Shown: positions 8,746 to 17,966 of the stretch, piece by piece
Position numbering within the stretch: position 1 is the stretch's first letter
Layout: every line of letters begins with the position of its first letter
Program-made: the position numbers and the translations under genes
Assembly (NCBI GenBank): GCA_020403425.1
Contig: JADBXR010000017.1
Span: 124,001-188,000, forward strand
From: Chitinophagaceae bacterium
GTDB taxonomy: Bacteria > Bacteroidota > Bacteroidia > Chitinophagales > Chitinophagaceae
DNA: 64,000 nucleotides
Reading direction: 5' to 3'
Notes under the pieces: model-generated
Databases searched by the model: none
Told to the model about the DNA's origin: nothing
The model's input: only the letters and a program-made list of their open reading frames with translations

Positions 8746-9210
8746 ATGGCCTCCTTCAGAAGCTTTGTTGCGAGCGAGCTGATGTCGATCAAACAGAATA
8801 TCGCCGCTGTACGCAACATGGTCCCCAATAACATCCAACTAAAGCCCAGCGAAAGACGAAGTATGTTCAAGCTGAACACCAAACGCCATGCGTTTGTAGA
8901 AAAAGCCGTTCAGTTCATGCGCAAGAACCCCAACACGGTCCCGTCGTTTGTGGACGTGATGGAGTGCAACAACTATGTTCATCTCTATGCCCAGTATACA
9001 GAACTGATAGAAGAACTGGATGCCGTTAAAACCAAACTGGAAGATGCCAAACTGGTGATCGGTAACGAGATCATGAAACAGACCCGGGCTTATTTCCAGA
9101 ACTCCAAAAATGCTTCCGAATCGGGTAATGAACAGTTGACCAGGATCTACAAGGAATTGAAGCCGCACTATGCGGTAGGGAGGAATAGCAGGAAATCTGT
9201 AGATAGCTAA
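8746..9210 (+). CDS. Hypothetical protein, 154 aa, largely helical
   Basis: I do not recognise the family. The protein has no signal peptide or membrane segment. It is rich in Lys/Arg/Asn in the first half (LKPSERRSMFKLNTKRHAFVEKAVQFMRKNP) and has a probable helical hairpin in the middle (YAQYTELIEELDAVKTKLE followed by DAKLVIGNEIMKQTRAYFQNS). This looks like a small soluble structural or nucleic-acid-associated protein, but no motif proves it. I chose the ATG at 8746 (MASFRSFVASELM) because the frame upstream is repeat sequence. It converges on the tricorn-like gene across a 19-bp inverted repeat. Confidence 0.7.
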   Translation: MASFRSFVASELMSIKQNIAAVRNMVPNNIQLKPSERRSMFKLNTKRHAFVEKAVQFMRKNPNTVPSFVDVMECNNYVHLYAQYTELIEELDAVKTKLEDAKLVIGNEIMKQTRAYFQNSKNASESGNEQLTRIYKELKPHYAVGRNSRKSVDS

Positions 9211-9228
9211 GAGCGTGGTTAATAGGTA

Positions 9229-9289
9229 AAACGTTAATAGTTAATAGCAGGAAGGGGCTTCTCTTCAACACTATTAACTATTAACGTTT
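9229..9289. repeat. Perfect 19-bp inverted repeat between convergent genes
   Basis: Arms AAACGTTAATAGTTAATAG (9229-9247) and its exact reverse complement (9271-9289) enclose a 23-nt loop. It fills the gap between two convergent genes and could fold in either transcript; it is A/T rich and lacks a T-run, so it is not a classical terminator. Confidence 0.85.
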
Positions 9290-9297
9290 ATTCATGA

Positions 9298-12200
9298 CTA
9301 TTTCAATTCTTTCAACAATGCATTTACCGCTGCTTCCAGCTGCTGGTCGCGGCCTTTGATCACGGTTTCGTACTCGTTCATGAGTTTGATATCGGGTTCG
9401 GTCTGTGCATTCTCGAGGTATTGCCCTTTCATATCCTTACAACCCAACGGCGGTACGCCCCAGCGGATACTATTATCCTGCAGTGCTTCCCACCCTGCAA
9501 ATGTACAGGTGCCGGGAACGGGCATGCCTACCAGTTTACCCAGTTTCAGTTCCTGGTAGGTATAGGCATAACAATGTCCATCGCTGTAATTGGCCTCATT
9601 GGCGATGGAGATGCTGGGTTTGGTCCAGCGGAAATTGGGCTCATATCCATTACTGCGTGTATCGGTGGTATAGTCCATGAATTTTTTTCCGCTGAGGAAC
9701 ATGGCCAGGTCGGCCACCAGGTCGCCGCCGCCGTTAAAACGGGTATCCACCACGATGCCTTTCCGGCCGGCATATTTGCCCATCACTTCTTCATAAGTGG
9801 TACGGTAGGCGCCATCGTTCATGCCGGGTATGTGTACATAACCCAGTTGACCATTGCTTAAGCGGTCTACCTCATCCTGGTTCTTTCTTACCCAACGTTT
9901 GTACAGCAGGCCGTTCTCCTCGCCCAGGCTGATGGGTTTTACGATGAATTCTTTTCTGGTTGAACCATCCAGTACTACCACCAACGTGTTTTTCCCGGCT
10001 TTGCGGTTCAGGAACTGTGCAGGGTCCTTGTCGGGCGTGATGAGCTCGCCATCTATCGATTCTATGACCATACCCGCTTTGATATTGAGCCCTGCCTTGT
10101 CCAAGGGACCGTCCTTGATCAGTTCTTCTATCCGTATGCCATTACCTTTGTATTGCTGGTCGTAGAAGATGCCCAGCGAGGCGGTTGCATCGCCGTTGGC
10201 GGAGAAATTATTGTAGCTGGCGCCGCTATGGCTCACATTCAGCTCGCCCAGCAACTCGCTCAGCATTTCTGCAAACTCATAGTTGTTTCCGATATGGGGC
10301 AGGTATTTTTCGTAGTCGGGTTTGTAGCTATCCCAGTTCACACCGTGCATGCTGGCTGTATAAAAAGTTTCCTTGGTACGGCGCCATACATGTTCGAACA
10401 TAAAACGTCTTTCTGCATCCACATTCAATACCATCTCGCCATTGATGCTGACCATGTCGCGTTTACCGGTAGCCGGATCGATCTTTGAGATGCTACCATC
10501 GGCAGAGAGGAAGATGGTCTTCTGGTCCTTGTCCCAGACAAGGCTGCCGCCACCCGCATTCAGTGGAACGAGCATTTTGGTTTCTTTGGTGCGGAGATTG
10601 GTGCTCCACAGGTTACTTCCTTTTTCAAAACGGGCCAGATAATACAGCGTTTCGCCGTCCTTACTCACCAGCGCATCACTGAGCGAGGAAGAATGAATGG
10701 TCAGTTTGGCCTTGCGGATGCTGAGCCCGTCCCAGTCGATCACCACACTGTCTTTTTTGTTCTCTTTTTTCTTTGCCGTATCTGCTTTGGCTTTGTTGTC
10801 CTCGGCTTCTTTGAGCAAAGCAGCGTCCTCTTTGCTGAGTTTGAATCTGTCGTAGGCGTCCTGTGTAAAGAACATGGCGTATACATCGCTTTGTGCACCG
10901 CCGCTCTGGGCCACGCTTTTCAGGCCATCACGGTTACTGAACCAGAGCATGGCTTTTCCGCCCATGATCCATTTGGCGCGACCATCGTTGAAGCCGCTTT
11001 CGGTGAGGTTGCTCACTTTGCCCTTACTATCGGCGGCAATGATACCCACTTCGCCAGAAGCCACTCCCGGAACGGAATAATCAAACAGGATCCATTTGCT
11101 GTCGGGGCTCCATTGGAAATATTGGTCGTTATCGCCCATCGAAAACAGCTCCTTATCGGTAAGCAGGGTACGGGATTGTTTGCTGGCGATGTTGTATACT
11201 TTCAGTGTCATCCGGTTCTCTATATAAGCGATCTCTTTACCATCGGGCGAGTACACGGGCTGGTAGTTCTCATTGCTGTTCACGATTACCGGGGTTTCTT
11301 TCAATACGGTAGATGCGAAGAAATAGGGTTCTTCATCACGTGTTTTCCGGGTTTCGAAGATCTTCCAGCTATTGCCGCGCTCAGATGCGTATAACAATGT
11401 CTTGCCATCGGGCGAAAAACTTACCAGTCGCTCCTGTTCCGGTGTATTGGTGATGCGTTTGGTGACACCGCCCTCCACGCTGGTCACAAAGACCTCTCCA
11501 CGGAAGATGAATGCAACTTCTTTGCCGTTGGGCGACACGGCCATATCCCTTGCGCCGCCTGTTACCGGTACCACTTTCTCATTATTGCTCTTGACATCCG
11601 CAGCAATGCTGATATTGACCTTGTTGCTTTTGCCGTTGGCTTTCTGTGTGTACAGGTTGCCATCATAGGTATAACAAAGCGTGCCGTCGTTGGCGGCACT
11701 TAAAAAGCGTACGGGGTGTTTGGTAAAAGAGGTCAGGGTCTGTGCTTTTCCGCCTGCAATGGACATTTTCTGTACATTGAAAGAACCGCTTTCTTCACTC
11801 AGGTAGTAAAAAGCCTGGTCGTTATCGGTGAATACCGGATTGCGGTCTTCGCCGGCAAAAGAAGTGATCTTTTTATGCGTGCCGTTTTTGCTGTCGTAAA
11901 CCCAGATATCCCTTGCAATGGCAGAGTGATGGTGTTTGCGCCAGGTGTTCTCGCCGCCTTTTTTATCCTGGTAGATCAGGTATTGTCCGTTCCGGCTCAG
12001 TTTTACCTCTTCCGCCGGTGTGCTTAGAACCTGTTCTACCCTTCCGCCACCAACAGGCACTTTGTATAATTCCGGTTGCGAACCAGTAGGGTAAGTTCGG
12101 TTGCTGGCCAGGTCCATACGTGTGGCGCCGAACAATACGGACCGGTTGTCTGCAGTGAATTCATAGGGATATTCCTGCGTGGAATGCCAGGTGATCCTCC

Positions 12201-12501
12201 TGGCTTCACCGCCTTCTGCCGGTATGACGAAAATGTCGAAGTTCCCGTAACGGTCGCTGGCAAATGCGATCTGTTTGCCATCGTGGCTCCATACGGGCAT
12301 GAAATCGTGCGCCTCGTGAACGGTAAGTGCGGTGGCGTTGCCTCCGCTGGCGGCAACACGATAAAGATCTCCCTTGTAGGTGAATACGATGGTGCTCCCA
12401 TCGGGTGAGATGGCCGCATAACGGATCCATCCCGGATCGGTCTGGGCAAAACTGCTGAAGCTGCAGCAGGCTGCCAGCAGTAAACAGGTGATTTTTTTCA
12501 T
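9298..12501 (-). CDS. Tricorn-like S41 peptidase with PD40 propeller and PDZ domain
   Basis: 1067 aa with a signal peptide ending at about residue 20 (CSFSSFAQ). Two beta-propeller regions of WD40-like PD40 repeats follow (SPDGSTIVFTYKGDLYRV, SHDGKQIAFASDRYGNFDIF, SPNGKEVAFIFRGEVFV, SPDGKTLLYASERG). A charged linker comes next (ADTAKKKENKKD), then a PDZ domain near 760-840 (IRIEELIKDGPLDKAGL) and the S41 catalytic domain (VDTRFNGGGDLVADLA). NYSDGHCYAYTY carries the likely nucleophilic Ser. Tricorn enzymes trim oligopeptides; the export signal places this one in the periplasm. Monocistronic. Confidence 0.92.
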   Translation of the reverse strand: MKKITCLLLAACCSFSSFAQTDPGWIRYAAISPDGSTIVFTYKGDLYRVAASGGNATALTVHEAHDFMPVWSHDGKQIAFASDRYGNFDIFVIPAEGGEARRITWHSTQEYPYEFTADNRSVLFGATRMDLASNRTYPTGSQPELYKVPVGGGRVEQVLSTPAEEVKLSRNGQYLIYQDKKGGENTWRKHHHSAIARDIWVYDSKNGTHKKITSFAGEDRNPVFTDNDQAFYYLSEESGSFNVQKMSIAGGKAQTLTSFTKHPVRFLSAANDGTLCYTYDGNLYTQKANGKSNKVNISIAADVKSNNEKVVPVTGGARDMAVSPNGKEVAFIFRGEVFVTSVEGGVTKRITNTPEQERLVSFSPDGKTLLYASERGNSWKIFETRKTRDEEPYFFASTVLKETPVIVNSNENYQPVYSPDGKEIAYIENRMTLKVYNIASKQSRTLLTDKELFSMGDNDQYFQWSPDSKWILFDYSVPGVASGEVGIIAADSKGKVSNLTESGFNDGRAKWIMGGKAMLWFSNRDGLKSVAQSGGAQSDVYAMFFTQDAYDRFKLSKEDAALLKEAEDNKAKADTAKKKENKKDSVVIDWDGLSIRKAKLTIHSSSLSDALVSKDGETLYYLARFEKGSNLWSTNLRTKETKMLVPLNAGGGSLVWDKDQKTIFLSADGSISKIDPATGKRDMVSINGEMVLNVDAERRFMFEHVWRRTKETFYTASMHGVNWDSYKPDYEKYLPHIGNNYEFAEMLSELLGELNVSHSGASYNNFSANGDATASLGIFYDQQYKGNGIRIEELIKDGPLDKAGLNIKAGMVIESIDGELITPDKDPAQFLNRKAGKNTLVVVLDGSTRKEFIVKPISLGEENGLLYKRWVRKNQDEVDRLSNGQLGYVHIPGMNDGAYRTTYEEVMGKYAGRKGIVVDTRFNGGGDLVADLAMFLSGKKFMDYTTDTRSNGYEPNFRWTKPSISIANEANYSDGHCYAYTYQELKLGKLVGMPVPGTCTFAGWEALQDNSIRWGVPPLGCKDMKGQYLENAQTEPDIKLMNEYETVIKGRDQQLEAAVNALLKELK

Positions 12502-12642
12502 ATCAGTATAATGAGCCAGAAAGTTAGGAAAGAACTATTGTAAAATCATCGGTAAAGTGGTAGGATCTGTTTGAAAAACCATGACCGGTAAAGTCCTGAG
12601 TACGATGTCAAAGAAACCGTAATTTTAACCTCATCTCCGTTT

Positions 12643-13773
12643 ATGAAAAGATCTCTTCTTCTTTGTTGTGGCATGTCAGTTGTCTTGTTTGCCTTGTCTC
12701 AGTCCAAAAGGCCGCGGGAACTGGGGATCGGTATTGGCGTGTTGCCAACCGGAACCTACAATGCCATCACGGATGTAGCGGGTGTGAAAGTGGGGCATGC
12801 CACTTTGATCAAAGGTGATTCGGTGCGAACTGGTGTAACGGCCATACTGCCGTTTGACGGCAATATCTTTCAGCATAAGGTTCCGGCAGGTGTTTTTGTG
12901 GGCAACGGCTTTGGTAAACTGGCGGGTACCACACAGCTTACTGAGCTTGGCAACCTGGAAAGCCCGGTGATCCTCACCAATACCCTGAGTGTGGCCACTG
13001 CCATGAACGCGGTGATCGACCATACCTTGCAACAGGCAGGTAACGAAAAAGTGTTTTCTGTGAACGCGGTAGTGGGCGAAACCAACGACAGCTACCTGAA
13101 CGATATCCGCGGCCGCCATGTGCAAAAATCGGATGTGTTGAAAGCGATACAGGAAGCCGCAGGAGGTCCTGTTGCCGAAGGGGCCGTTGGTGCGGGCACC
13201 GGTACGGTCTGTTTTCAGTTCAAAGGAGGGATTGGTACGGCTTCACGCAAACTACCGGTATCGATGGGCGGATACACGGTGGGGGTATTGGTACAGACGA
13301 ATTTTGGCGGGGTATTGCAGATAAACGGCGTGCCGGTGGGTGAAGAGCTGAACAAATATTACCTGAGCGATCAGCTGAACAAAAAAGAAGATGGTTCCTG
13401 TATGATCGTGGTGGCAACTGATGCGCCACTTGACAGCCGCAATCTCAGCCGACTGGCCAAACGGGCTTTTATGGGACTGGCCAAGACCGGTGGTATTGCG
13501 CATAATGGCAGCGGTGATTATGTGATCGCTTTTTCAACAGACCCCTTATTAAGGATCGATCATAACGCTTCAGGAAAAATACAAACAGTGAACCTGTTGA
13601 CCAATGATGCGATTTCGCCCCTGTTCATGGCGGCGATCGAAGCAACGGAAGAAGCGATCATTAATTCACTTTTCGCAGCCACTACCACCCGGGGTATTGG
13701 GAACCATGTGGCGGAAGCCTTGCCAGTAGAAAAGGTAATGGATATTCTGAAAAAATATAACCGTATCCGATAA
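12643..13773 (+). CDS. P1-family (DmpA/BapA-type) self-cleaving aminopeptidase
   Basis: 376 aa with a signal peptide (MKRSLLLCCGMSVVLFALSQ). The P1 family consists of N-terminal-nucleophile aminopeptidases that act on D-amino-acyl or beta-alanyl peptides. Family landmarks: GVLPTGTYNAITDVAGVKVG, NTLSVATAMNA, VVGETNDSYLNDIRG, EGAVGAGTGTVCF, and the autocleavage site EDGSCMIVVATDAPL, where Gly251-Ser252 aligns with the DmpA Gly-Ser bond that frees the catalytic Ser. Its TAA overlaps the ATG of the next gene by one base (TAATG), so a class IV aminotransferase is translationally coupled; together they suggest use of D- or beta-amino-acid peptides. Confidence 0.93.
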   Translation: MKRSLLLCCGMSVVLFALSQSKRPRELGIGIGVLPTGTYNAITDVAGVKVGHATLIKGDSVRTGVTAILPFDGNIFQHKVPAGVFVGNGFGKLAGTTQLTELGNLESPVILTNTLSVATAMNAVIDHTLQQAGNEKVFSVNAVVGETNDSYLNDIRGRHVQKSDVLKAIQEAAGGPVAEGAVGAGTGTVCFQFKGGIGTASRKLPVSMGGYTVGVLVQTNFGGVLQINGVPVGEELNKYYLSDQLNKKEDGSCMIVVATDAPLDSRNLSRLAKRAFMGLAKTGGIAHNGSGDYVIAFSTDPLLRIDHNASGKIQTVNLLTNDAISPLFMAAIEATEEAIINSLFAATTTRGIGNHVAEALPVEKVMDILKKYNRIR

Positions 13774-14621
13774 TGAGCAATCTGACCTGTTTTTGTGATA
13801 ACCGTTTCATGCCGCTGAGTGAGGCTTCTTTACCCGTGAATGATCTGGGTTATCAGCGTGGTTATGGCATTTTTGATTTTCTGCGCGTAACCGGCAACAC
13901 CCCTTTGTACTGGGAGGACCATCTGGACCGTTTTTTCTTTTCGGCCCAGGCCATGCATTTGCCGGTAAAATATCAGCGGGATGCGTTACAGCAGATCATC
14001 CTGCAACTCATCAAAGAAAATGCCCTGCCTTTTTCGGGAATACGTATCATGCTATCGGGAGGAAGTTCGCCCGATGGGTACCAGATCACTGAGCCTAACC
14101 TGGTGATTGTGCAAACGCCGTTAACACCTCCGCCAGATCAGGTGATGTTACCAGGGTATAAAGTGGTCAGCTATCCACACCAGCGCCAGATGCCGCATGT
14201 GAAGACCACCGATTACCTGATGGCCATCTGGTTACAACCCTGGGTAAAACAACAGAACGCAGATGATGTGCTGTACCATCAGAATGGGATCATTACTGAG
14301 TTCCCCAGGTCTAATTTCTTCCTTGTGACAGACGACCAAACGATCGTTACCCCTGAGAAGAATATCCTGGCGGGCATTACCCGGAAGCAGATCCTTCAGG
14401 TGGCGGAGGCAAATGGTCTGCGGGTGATACAGAAAGATATTTCACTGGAAGAGATCGGTGCTGCGCGCGAGGCATTCATCAGTAGTTCCACCAAACGGGT
14501 GATACCGATACGACAGCTGGACGATATCCAGTTTGCGCCGTATACCACAGAATCTGTGACCGCCAAGCTGTTCGGCTGGTTGCGGCAACATGAAATTACG
14601 ACCGCAGGCAAGGCGCACTGA
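13773..14621 (+). CDS. Class IV aminotransferase (BCAT/D-Ala aminotransferase/ADC-lyase fold)
   Basis: 282 aa, fold-type IV PLP enzyme. Conserved features: NDLGYQRGYGIFDFLRV near the N-terminus, the PLP lysine Lys144 in PHVKTTDYLMA, the glutamate region NGIITEFPRSNFFLV, and TPEKNILAGITRKQIL. Members exchange amino groups of branched-chain or D-amino acids, or cleave aminodeoxychorismate; the sequence alone does not decide. One-base overlap with the P1 aminopeptidase stop (TAATG) argues for a role in catabolism of the amino acids that enzyme releases. Confidence 0.88.
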   Translation: MSNLTCFCDNRFMPLSEASLPVNDLGYQRGYGIFDFLRVTGNTPLYWEDHLDRFFFSAQAMHLPVKYQRDALQQIILQLIKENALPFSGIRIMLSGGSSPDGYQITEPNLVIVQTPLTPPPDQVMLPGYKVVSYPHQRQMPHVKTTDYLMAIWLQPWVKQQNADDVLYHQNGIITEFPRSNFFLVTDDQTIVTPEKNILAGITRKQILQVAEANGLRVIQKDISLEEIGAAREAFISSSTKRVIPIRQLDDIQFAPYTTESVTAKLFGWLRQHEITTAGKAH

Positions 14622-14641
14622 TGCCATTTATCCAAAATAGG

Positions 14642-14672
14642 TTGTCCACTTTTTATAGGTAGGATAGTTTTG
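14642..14672 (+). promoter_or_regulatory. Promoter (TTG-N20-TAGTTTTG) of the 14.7-kb membrane protein gene
   Basis: TTG at 14642-14644 and an exact -7 box TAGTTTTG at 14665-14672, 20 bp apart, the Bacteroidota sigma-A layout. The predicted start near 14677 leaves a leader of about 22 nt before ATG 14699. Confidence 0.6.
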
Positions 14673-14698
14673 GTTCATACTTATGATGAACTGAACCG

Positions 14699-15433
14699 AT
14701 GAATCCCAAACTATTACCTGCTATTCTGCTTTCGGCCCTGTCGCTGCTCTGTATCGCGGTCGTAATGCGCGGCCTGCAACTGGTATTGCGCAGAACGGCT
14801 TTTACGGCTGCACGCCGGAACAGGATATGGATCGGTACCTGGATCTCGGTCACAGCCTGGGTGGCATTGATCGGTGTGCTTGCCATCAACGGTTTTTTTG
14901 CTGATTTTTCAACGATCCCTCCACGACCTGTTTTCATGATCCTTATTCCGCTACTGGGTTTTATTGCCATTGCCTTTTCTGCTACTGGAAGCGAGATCAT
15001 CAAAGCCATGCCACCGCATTGGCTGGTGGGTATGCAATCGTTCCGCATACTGGTGGAACTCTTGTTGTGGCGGGCTTTTCTTGATAATCTCCTGCCGATC
15101 CAGATGACTTTTGAGGGTAGTAATTTCGACGGGCTCAGTGGCCTGCTGGCCGTTCCGGTGGCCATGCTCCTGATGCGTAAATGGATTCCACAGCTGGTTT
15201 TATTCTTTAATATTGCCGGCTTGCTGTTATTGATCAATATCCTCCTGATAGCCATACTCTCGATGCCTACCCGTTTCCGTTATTTCACCAATGAACCACC
15301 CAATACATTGATCGGGGAATTCCCTTTTGTGTATCTGGGGGCAGTACTGGTGGCCATCGCGCTCGGCCTGCATATCTTTTCATTGCGCCAATGGTGGCTG
15401 CTTCGCAAAGAGGCCATGTTGGCCAGGGCATAG
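14699..15433 (+). CDS. Integral membrane protein of unknown function
   Basis: 244 aa with six or seven hydrophobic spans (about 5-25, 47-65, 78-96, 115-135, 150-165, 168-195, 212-232) separated by short charged loops (RRTAFTAARRNR; LLMRKWIP). There is no catalytic or transport motif I recognise. The PFVYLGAVLVAIALGLHIFSLRQWW ending resembles generic Bacteroidota inner-membrane proteins. It lies 42 bp upstream of pxpB on the same strand; the gap contains a possible separate promoter, so membership of the pxp operon is uncertain. Confidence 0.75.
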   Translation: MNPKLLPAILLSALSLLCIAVVMRGLQLVLRRTAFTAARRNRIWIGTWISVTAWVALIGVLAINGFFADFSTIPPRPVFMILIPLLGFIAIAFSATGSEIIKAMPPHWLVGMQSFRILVELLLWRAFLDNLLPIQMTFEGSNFDGLSGLLAVPVAMLLMRKWIPQLVLFFNIAGLLLLINILLIAILSMPTRFRYFTNEPPNTLIGEFPFVYLGAVLVAIALGLHIFSLRQWWLLRKEAMLARA

Positions 15434-15475
15434 TTGCTGCTGGTGGTTTCTGGCCGATGATGTAATTTGTAGCCG

Positions 15476-16192
15476 GTGGCAAATCTTCCCGAATACCAGT
15501 ACTATGCCTGCGGCGACCATGCTGTTACCATTACATTGGGTAATGAGATCTCTGTTGCCATCAATGAGCAGGTGATGCGTTTGTACCGGTACCTGGTTGC
15601 GCAGGAGGCAGAAGCGGTGCTCGATATCATTCCTGCGTATAACTCACTTACGGTCGTGTATGATGTGATGCTGCTGATCAGGGAATATCCCGGCCGTTCA
15701 CCTTATGGGATGATGCAAAACTGGCTGCAGCAATGGGTCGCAGCGATGGAGCATATACAGGAACGACCGGCACGGAAAATGGAGATCCCTGTTTGTTACG
15801 ACAGAAACCTGGCTCCGGATATAGAGACAGTTGCCGCCTTACACCAATTATCTGTAGAAGAAGTGATACGCCTGCATACGGAAACTGTCTATCGGGTATT
15901 TATGATCGGTTTCCTGCCGGGCTTTGCTTATATGGGCTCGGTACATGAGAAAATCATCACACCTAGGAAGTCGACACCCAGAATCCTTGTGCCTGCAGGC
16001 AGTGTGGGCATTGCGGGAGAACAGACCGGTATTTATCCGTTGGATTCACCAGGTGGCTGGCAGTTGATCGGCCAAACACCTTTGCAACTTTTTGATGTAC
16101 AACAGGTAAACCCCTGCTTGCTGCAACCTGGCGATGAAGTGCGTTTCTATCCTGTCTCTCTTGCTGAATTTCAAAAACTAAAACGGCCATGA
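15476..16192 (+). CDS. pxpB: 5-oxoprolinase subunit B (KipI/allophanate hydrolase subunit 1 family)
   Basis: 238 aa. PxpB with PxpA and PxpC forms the prokaryotic ATP-dependent 5-oxoprolinase that opens pyroglutamate to glutamate. Family motifs: CGDHAVTITLGNEIS at the N-terminus, EIPVCYD, and the long conserved core VYRVFMIGFLPGFAYMGSV, TPRILVPAGSVGIAGEQTGI, YPLDSPGGWQLIGQTP. The start must be the GTG at 15476: an in-frame TAG lies two codons before it and the conserved region begins ten residues later. A -7-like TAATTTG lies 7 nt upstream of the GTG. The stop overlaps pxpC (ATGA). Confidence 0.94.
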   Translation: MANLPEYQYYACGDHAVTITLGNEISVAINEQVMRLYRYLVAQEAEAVLDIIPAYNSLTVVYDVMLLIREYPGRSPYGMMQNWLQQWVAAMEHIQERPARKMEIPVCYDRNLAPDIETVAALHQLSVEEVIRLHTETVYRVFMIGFLPGFAYMGSVHEKIITPRKSTPRILVPAGSVGIAGEQTGIYPLDSPGGWQLIGQTPLQLFDVQQVNPCLLQPGDEVRFYPVSLAEFQKLKRP

Positions 16193-17166
16193 GTATACGG
16201 GTACAAAAACCAGGACTGTTGGATACACTGCAGGACAAGGGCCGTTACGGTTACCAGCAATTCGGCATCAACCCCGGCGGTGCAATGGACCAGGTGGCTA
16301 TGCGTATCGCCAATATGCTGGTAGGTAATGACCCGGCAACAGTTGTACTTGAGATGCATTTTCCGGCGGCCGTTTTATTGTTTGAGACCACCACCCTGAT
16401 CGCCTTGAGTGGCGCAGATTTTTCTCCTGAGGTGGAAGGCAGGGAAGTTCCTCTGCATCAGCCGGTACTGGTAAAAAAGGGTACTGTTCTTCAATGTAAG
16501 AAACAAAAAAAAGGCGCCAGAATGTACCTGGCGGTAGCCGGCGGTTTTGAGTCAGAAGAATGGTTATACAGTGCCAGCACGCAACTGCAGGTAAAAGCCG
16601 GTGGTTTTGCAGGAAGGGCCTTGCAGAAGCAGGACAGCTTATTGCTAAAACACGCAAACCTGTATTCCTTACCTGAGCCTTCGCAGGTCTTTGAAACCCT
16701 GCCCTGGCGTGCGGGTATTGGTGGATCATATCATGATGGCCCTATCCGCTGTATTGCCGGAAACGAGCTGGATGACGATTCCCGGCAATTGCTGACAGAT
16801 GCCACTTTTCAGATATCCCGGGAGAGTAACCGGATGGGCTACCGTTTGCAGGGCCCTCCATTGCATATGAACCTGAGGACTGAACTGGTATCAACGGCCA
16901 TCACCAGGGGTACTATTCAGCTATTGCCCAGCGGACAACTGATCGTTCTGATGGCAGACCACCAGACAACAGGAGGTTACCCCCGTATGGCGCATGTGAT
17001 CAGTGCCGACCTGCCCGTTTTGGCCCAGAAACAGGCAGGTGAGGAATTCGGTCTGCAACTGGTAAGTGTGACCGAAGCGGAAAAAATTCTCCGGGAACAG
17101 GAAATGAATTTGCAGCAACTGCAAAATGCCTGTAACTTCCGTTTAGATCGGTATTTCGGAAACTGA
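16189..17166 (+). CDS. pxpC: 5-oxoprolinase subunit C (KipA/allophanate hydrolase subunit 2 family)
   Basis: 325 aa biotin-independent carboxylase-like subunit. Conserved: KPGLLDTLQDKGRYGYQQFG, INPGGAMDQVAMRIANMLVGN, ALSGADFSPEVEG, GARMYLAVAGGFE, the region SRESNRMGYRLQGPPL, LPSGQLIVLMADHQTTGGYP. Length and motifs are complete. The ATG lies inside the pxpB stop (ATGA, 4-nt overlap), so B and C are translationally coupled, fitting their known 1:1 complex. Confidence 0.95.
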   Translation: MSIRVQKPGLLDTLQDKGRYGYQQFGINPGGAMDQVAMRIANMLVGNDPATVVLEMHFPAAVLLFETTTLIALSGADFSPEVEGREVPLHQPVLVKKGTVLQCKKQKKGARMYLAVAGGFESEEWLYSASTQLQVKAGGFAGRALQKQDSLLLKHANLYSLPEPSQVFETLPWRAGIGGSYHDGPIRCIAGNELDDDSRQLLTDATFQISRESNRMGYRLQGPPLHMNLRTELVSTAITRGTIQLLPSGQLIVLMADHQTTGGYPRMAHVISADLPVLAQKQAGEEFGLQLVSVTEAEKILREQEMNLQQLQNACNFRLDRYFGN

Positions 17167-17219
17167 TCGTTCATCAAAACCTAAATCATAACTCCCCCCG
17201 ATTGCCGGGGAGCCCGTGC

Positions 17220-17966
17220 ATGCAAACTATCGATCTGAATTGCGATATGGGAGAGGGCTTTGCCAATGATGCCCAACTGATGCCCTGGATCAGCAGCGTG
17301 AATATTGCCTGCGGATACCATGCCGGAGACGCGGATAGCATGCAGCGCACACTGGCACTGGCCATCGAACACCAACTGGCGATCGGGGCCCATCCGGGTT
17401 TTGCGGATAAGGCCAATTTCGGTCGTACCGAAGTCTTACTTCCCCTGAATGAGGTTTTTGACCTGGTGATAACACAGGTACAATTGTTACAGCAGATGGC
17501 TGTAGACATGGGAGCCAGGCTCAATCATGTAAAACCGCATGGGGCATTGTATAATATGTCGGCAAGAGATGCACTTCTTGCCAATACCATTGCCAAAGCA
17601 GTGTACACGGTCGATAGTGAATTGGTGCTGTTCGGGCTTAGTGGCAGTCATTCCATCAGTGAAGCAGAGAAGATCGGGTTACGCACTGCCAGTGAGGTTT
17701 TTGCAGACCGAACCTACCAGCCCAATGGAAGCCTGACACCCCGCTCGGCAGCCAATGCCCTTATTGGCTCGGAAGAGGAGTGCCTGCAACAGGTATTACA
17801 GATGATAGAGCAGAAAACAGTGACCGCAACCAACCAACAGGCCGTACCCATAGTAGCGGATACCGTTTGCCTGCATGGCGATGGGGAGCATGCGCTGGAT
17901 TTTGCCAGGGCCATTTTTCATAAACTGCAACAACACCGTATTCAAATACAACCCCTCGCACATTGA
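17220..17966 (+). CDS. pxpA: 5-oxoprolinase subunit A (LamB/YcsF family)
   Basis: 248 aa. The LamB/YcsF hydrolase-like subunit: IDLNCDMGEGFANDAQLMPW, SVNIACGYHAGDADSM, IGAHPGFADKANFGR, NHVKPHGALYNM, EVFADRTYQPNGSLTPR and CLHGDGEHALDFA are all present; the Asp/His residues in DLNCDMGE and HPGF line the presumed active site. I chose ATG 17220 (MQTIDLNCD) over an upstream TTG because the family starts two or three residues before IDLN. It follows pxpC by 53 bp and overlaps the transporter gene by 4 nt (TTGA). Confidence 0.95.
   Translation: MQTIDLNCDMGEGFANDAQLMPWISSVNIACGYHAGDADSMQRTLALAIEHQLAIGAHPGFADKANFGRTEVLLPLNEVFDLVITQVQLLQQMAVDMGARLNHVKPHGALYNMSARDALLANTIAKAVYTVDSELVLFGLSGSHSISEAEKIGLRTASEVFADRTYQPNGSLTPRSAANALIGSEEECLQQVLQMIEQKTVTATNQQAVPIVADTVCLHGDGEHALDFARAIFHKLQQHRIQIQPLAH

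Noticed and set aside
14653..15255. 200-codon minus-strand frame
   Set aside because: It is the antisense shadow of the membrane-protein gene at 14699-15433; composition is Ser/Arg/Lys-rich with no motif.
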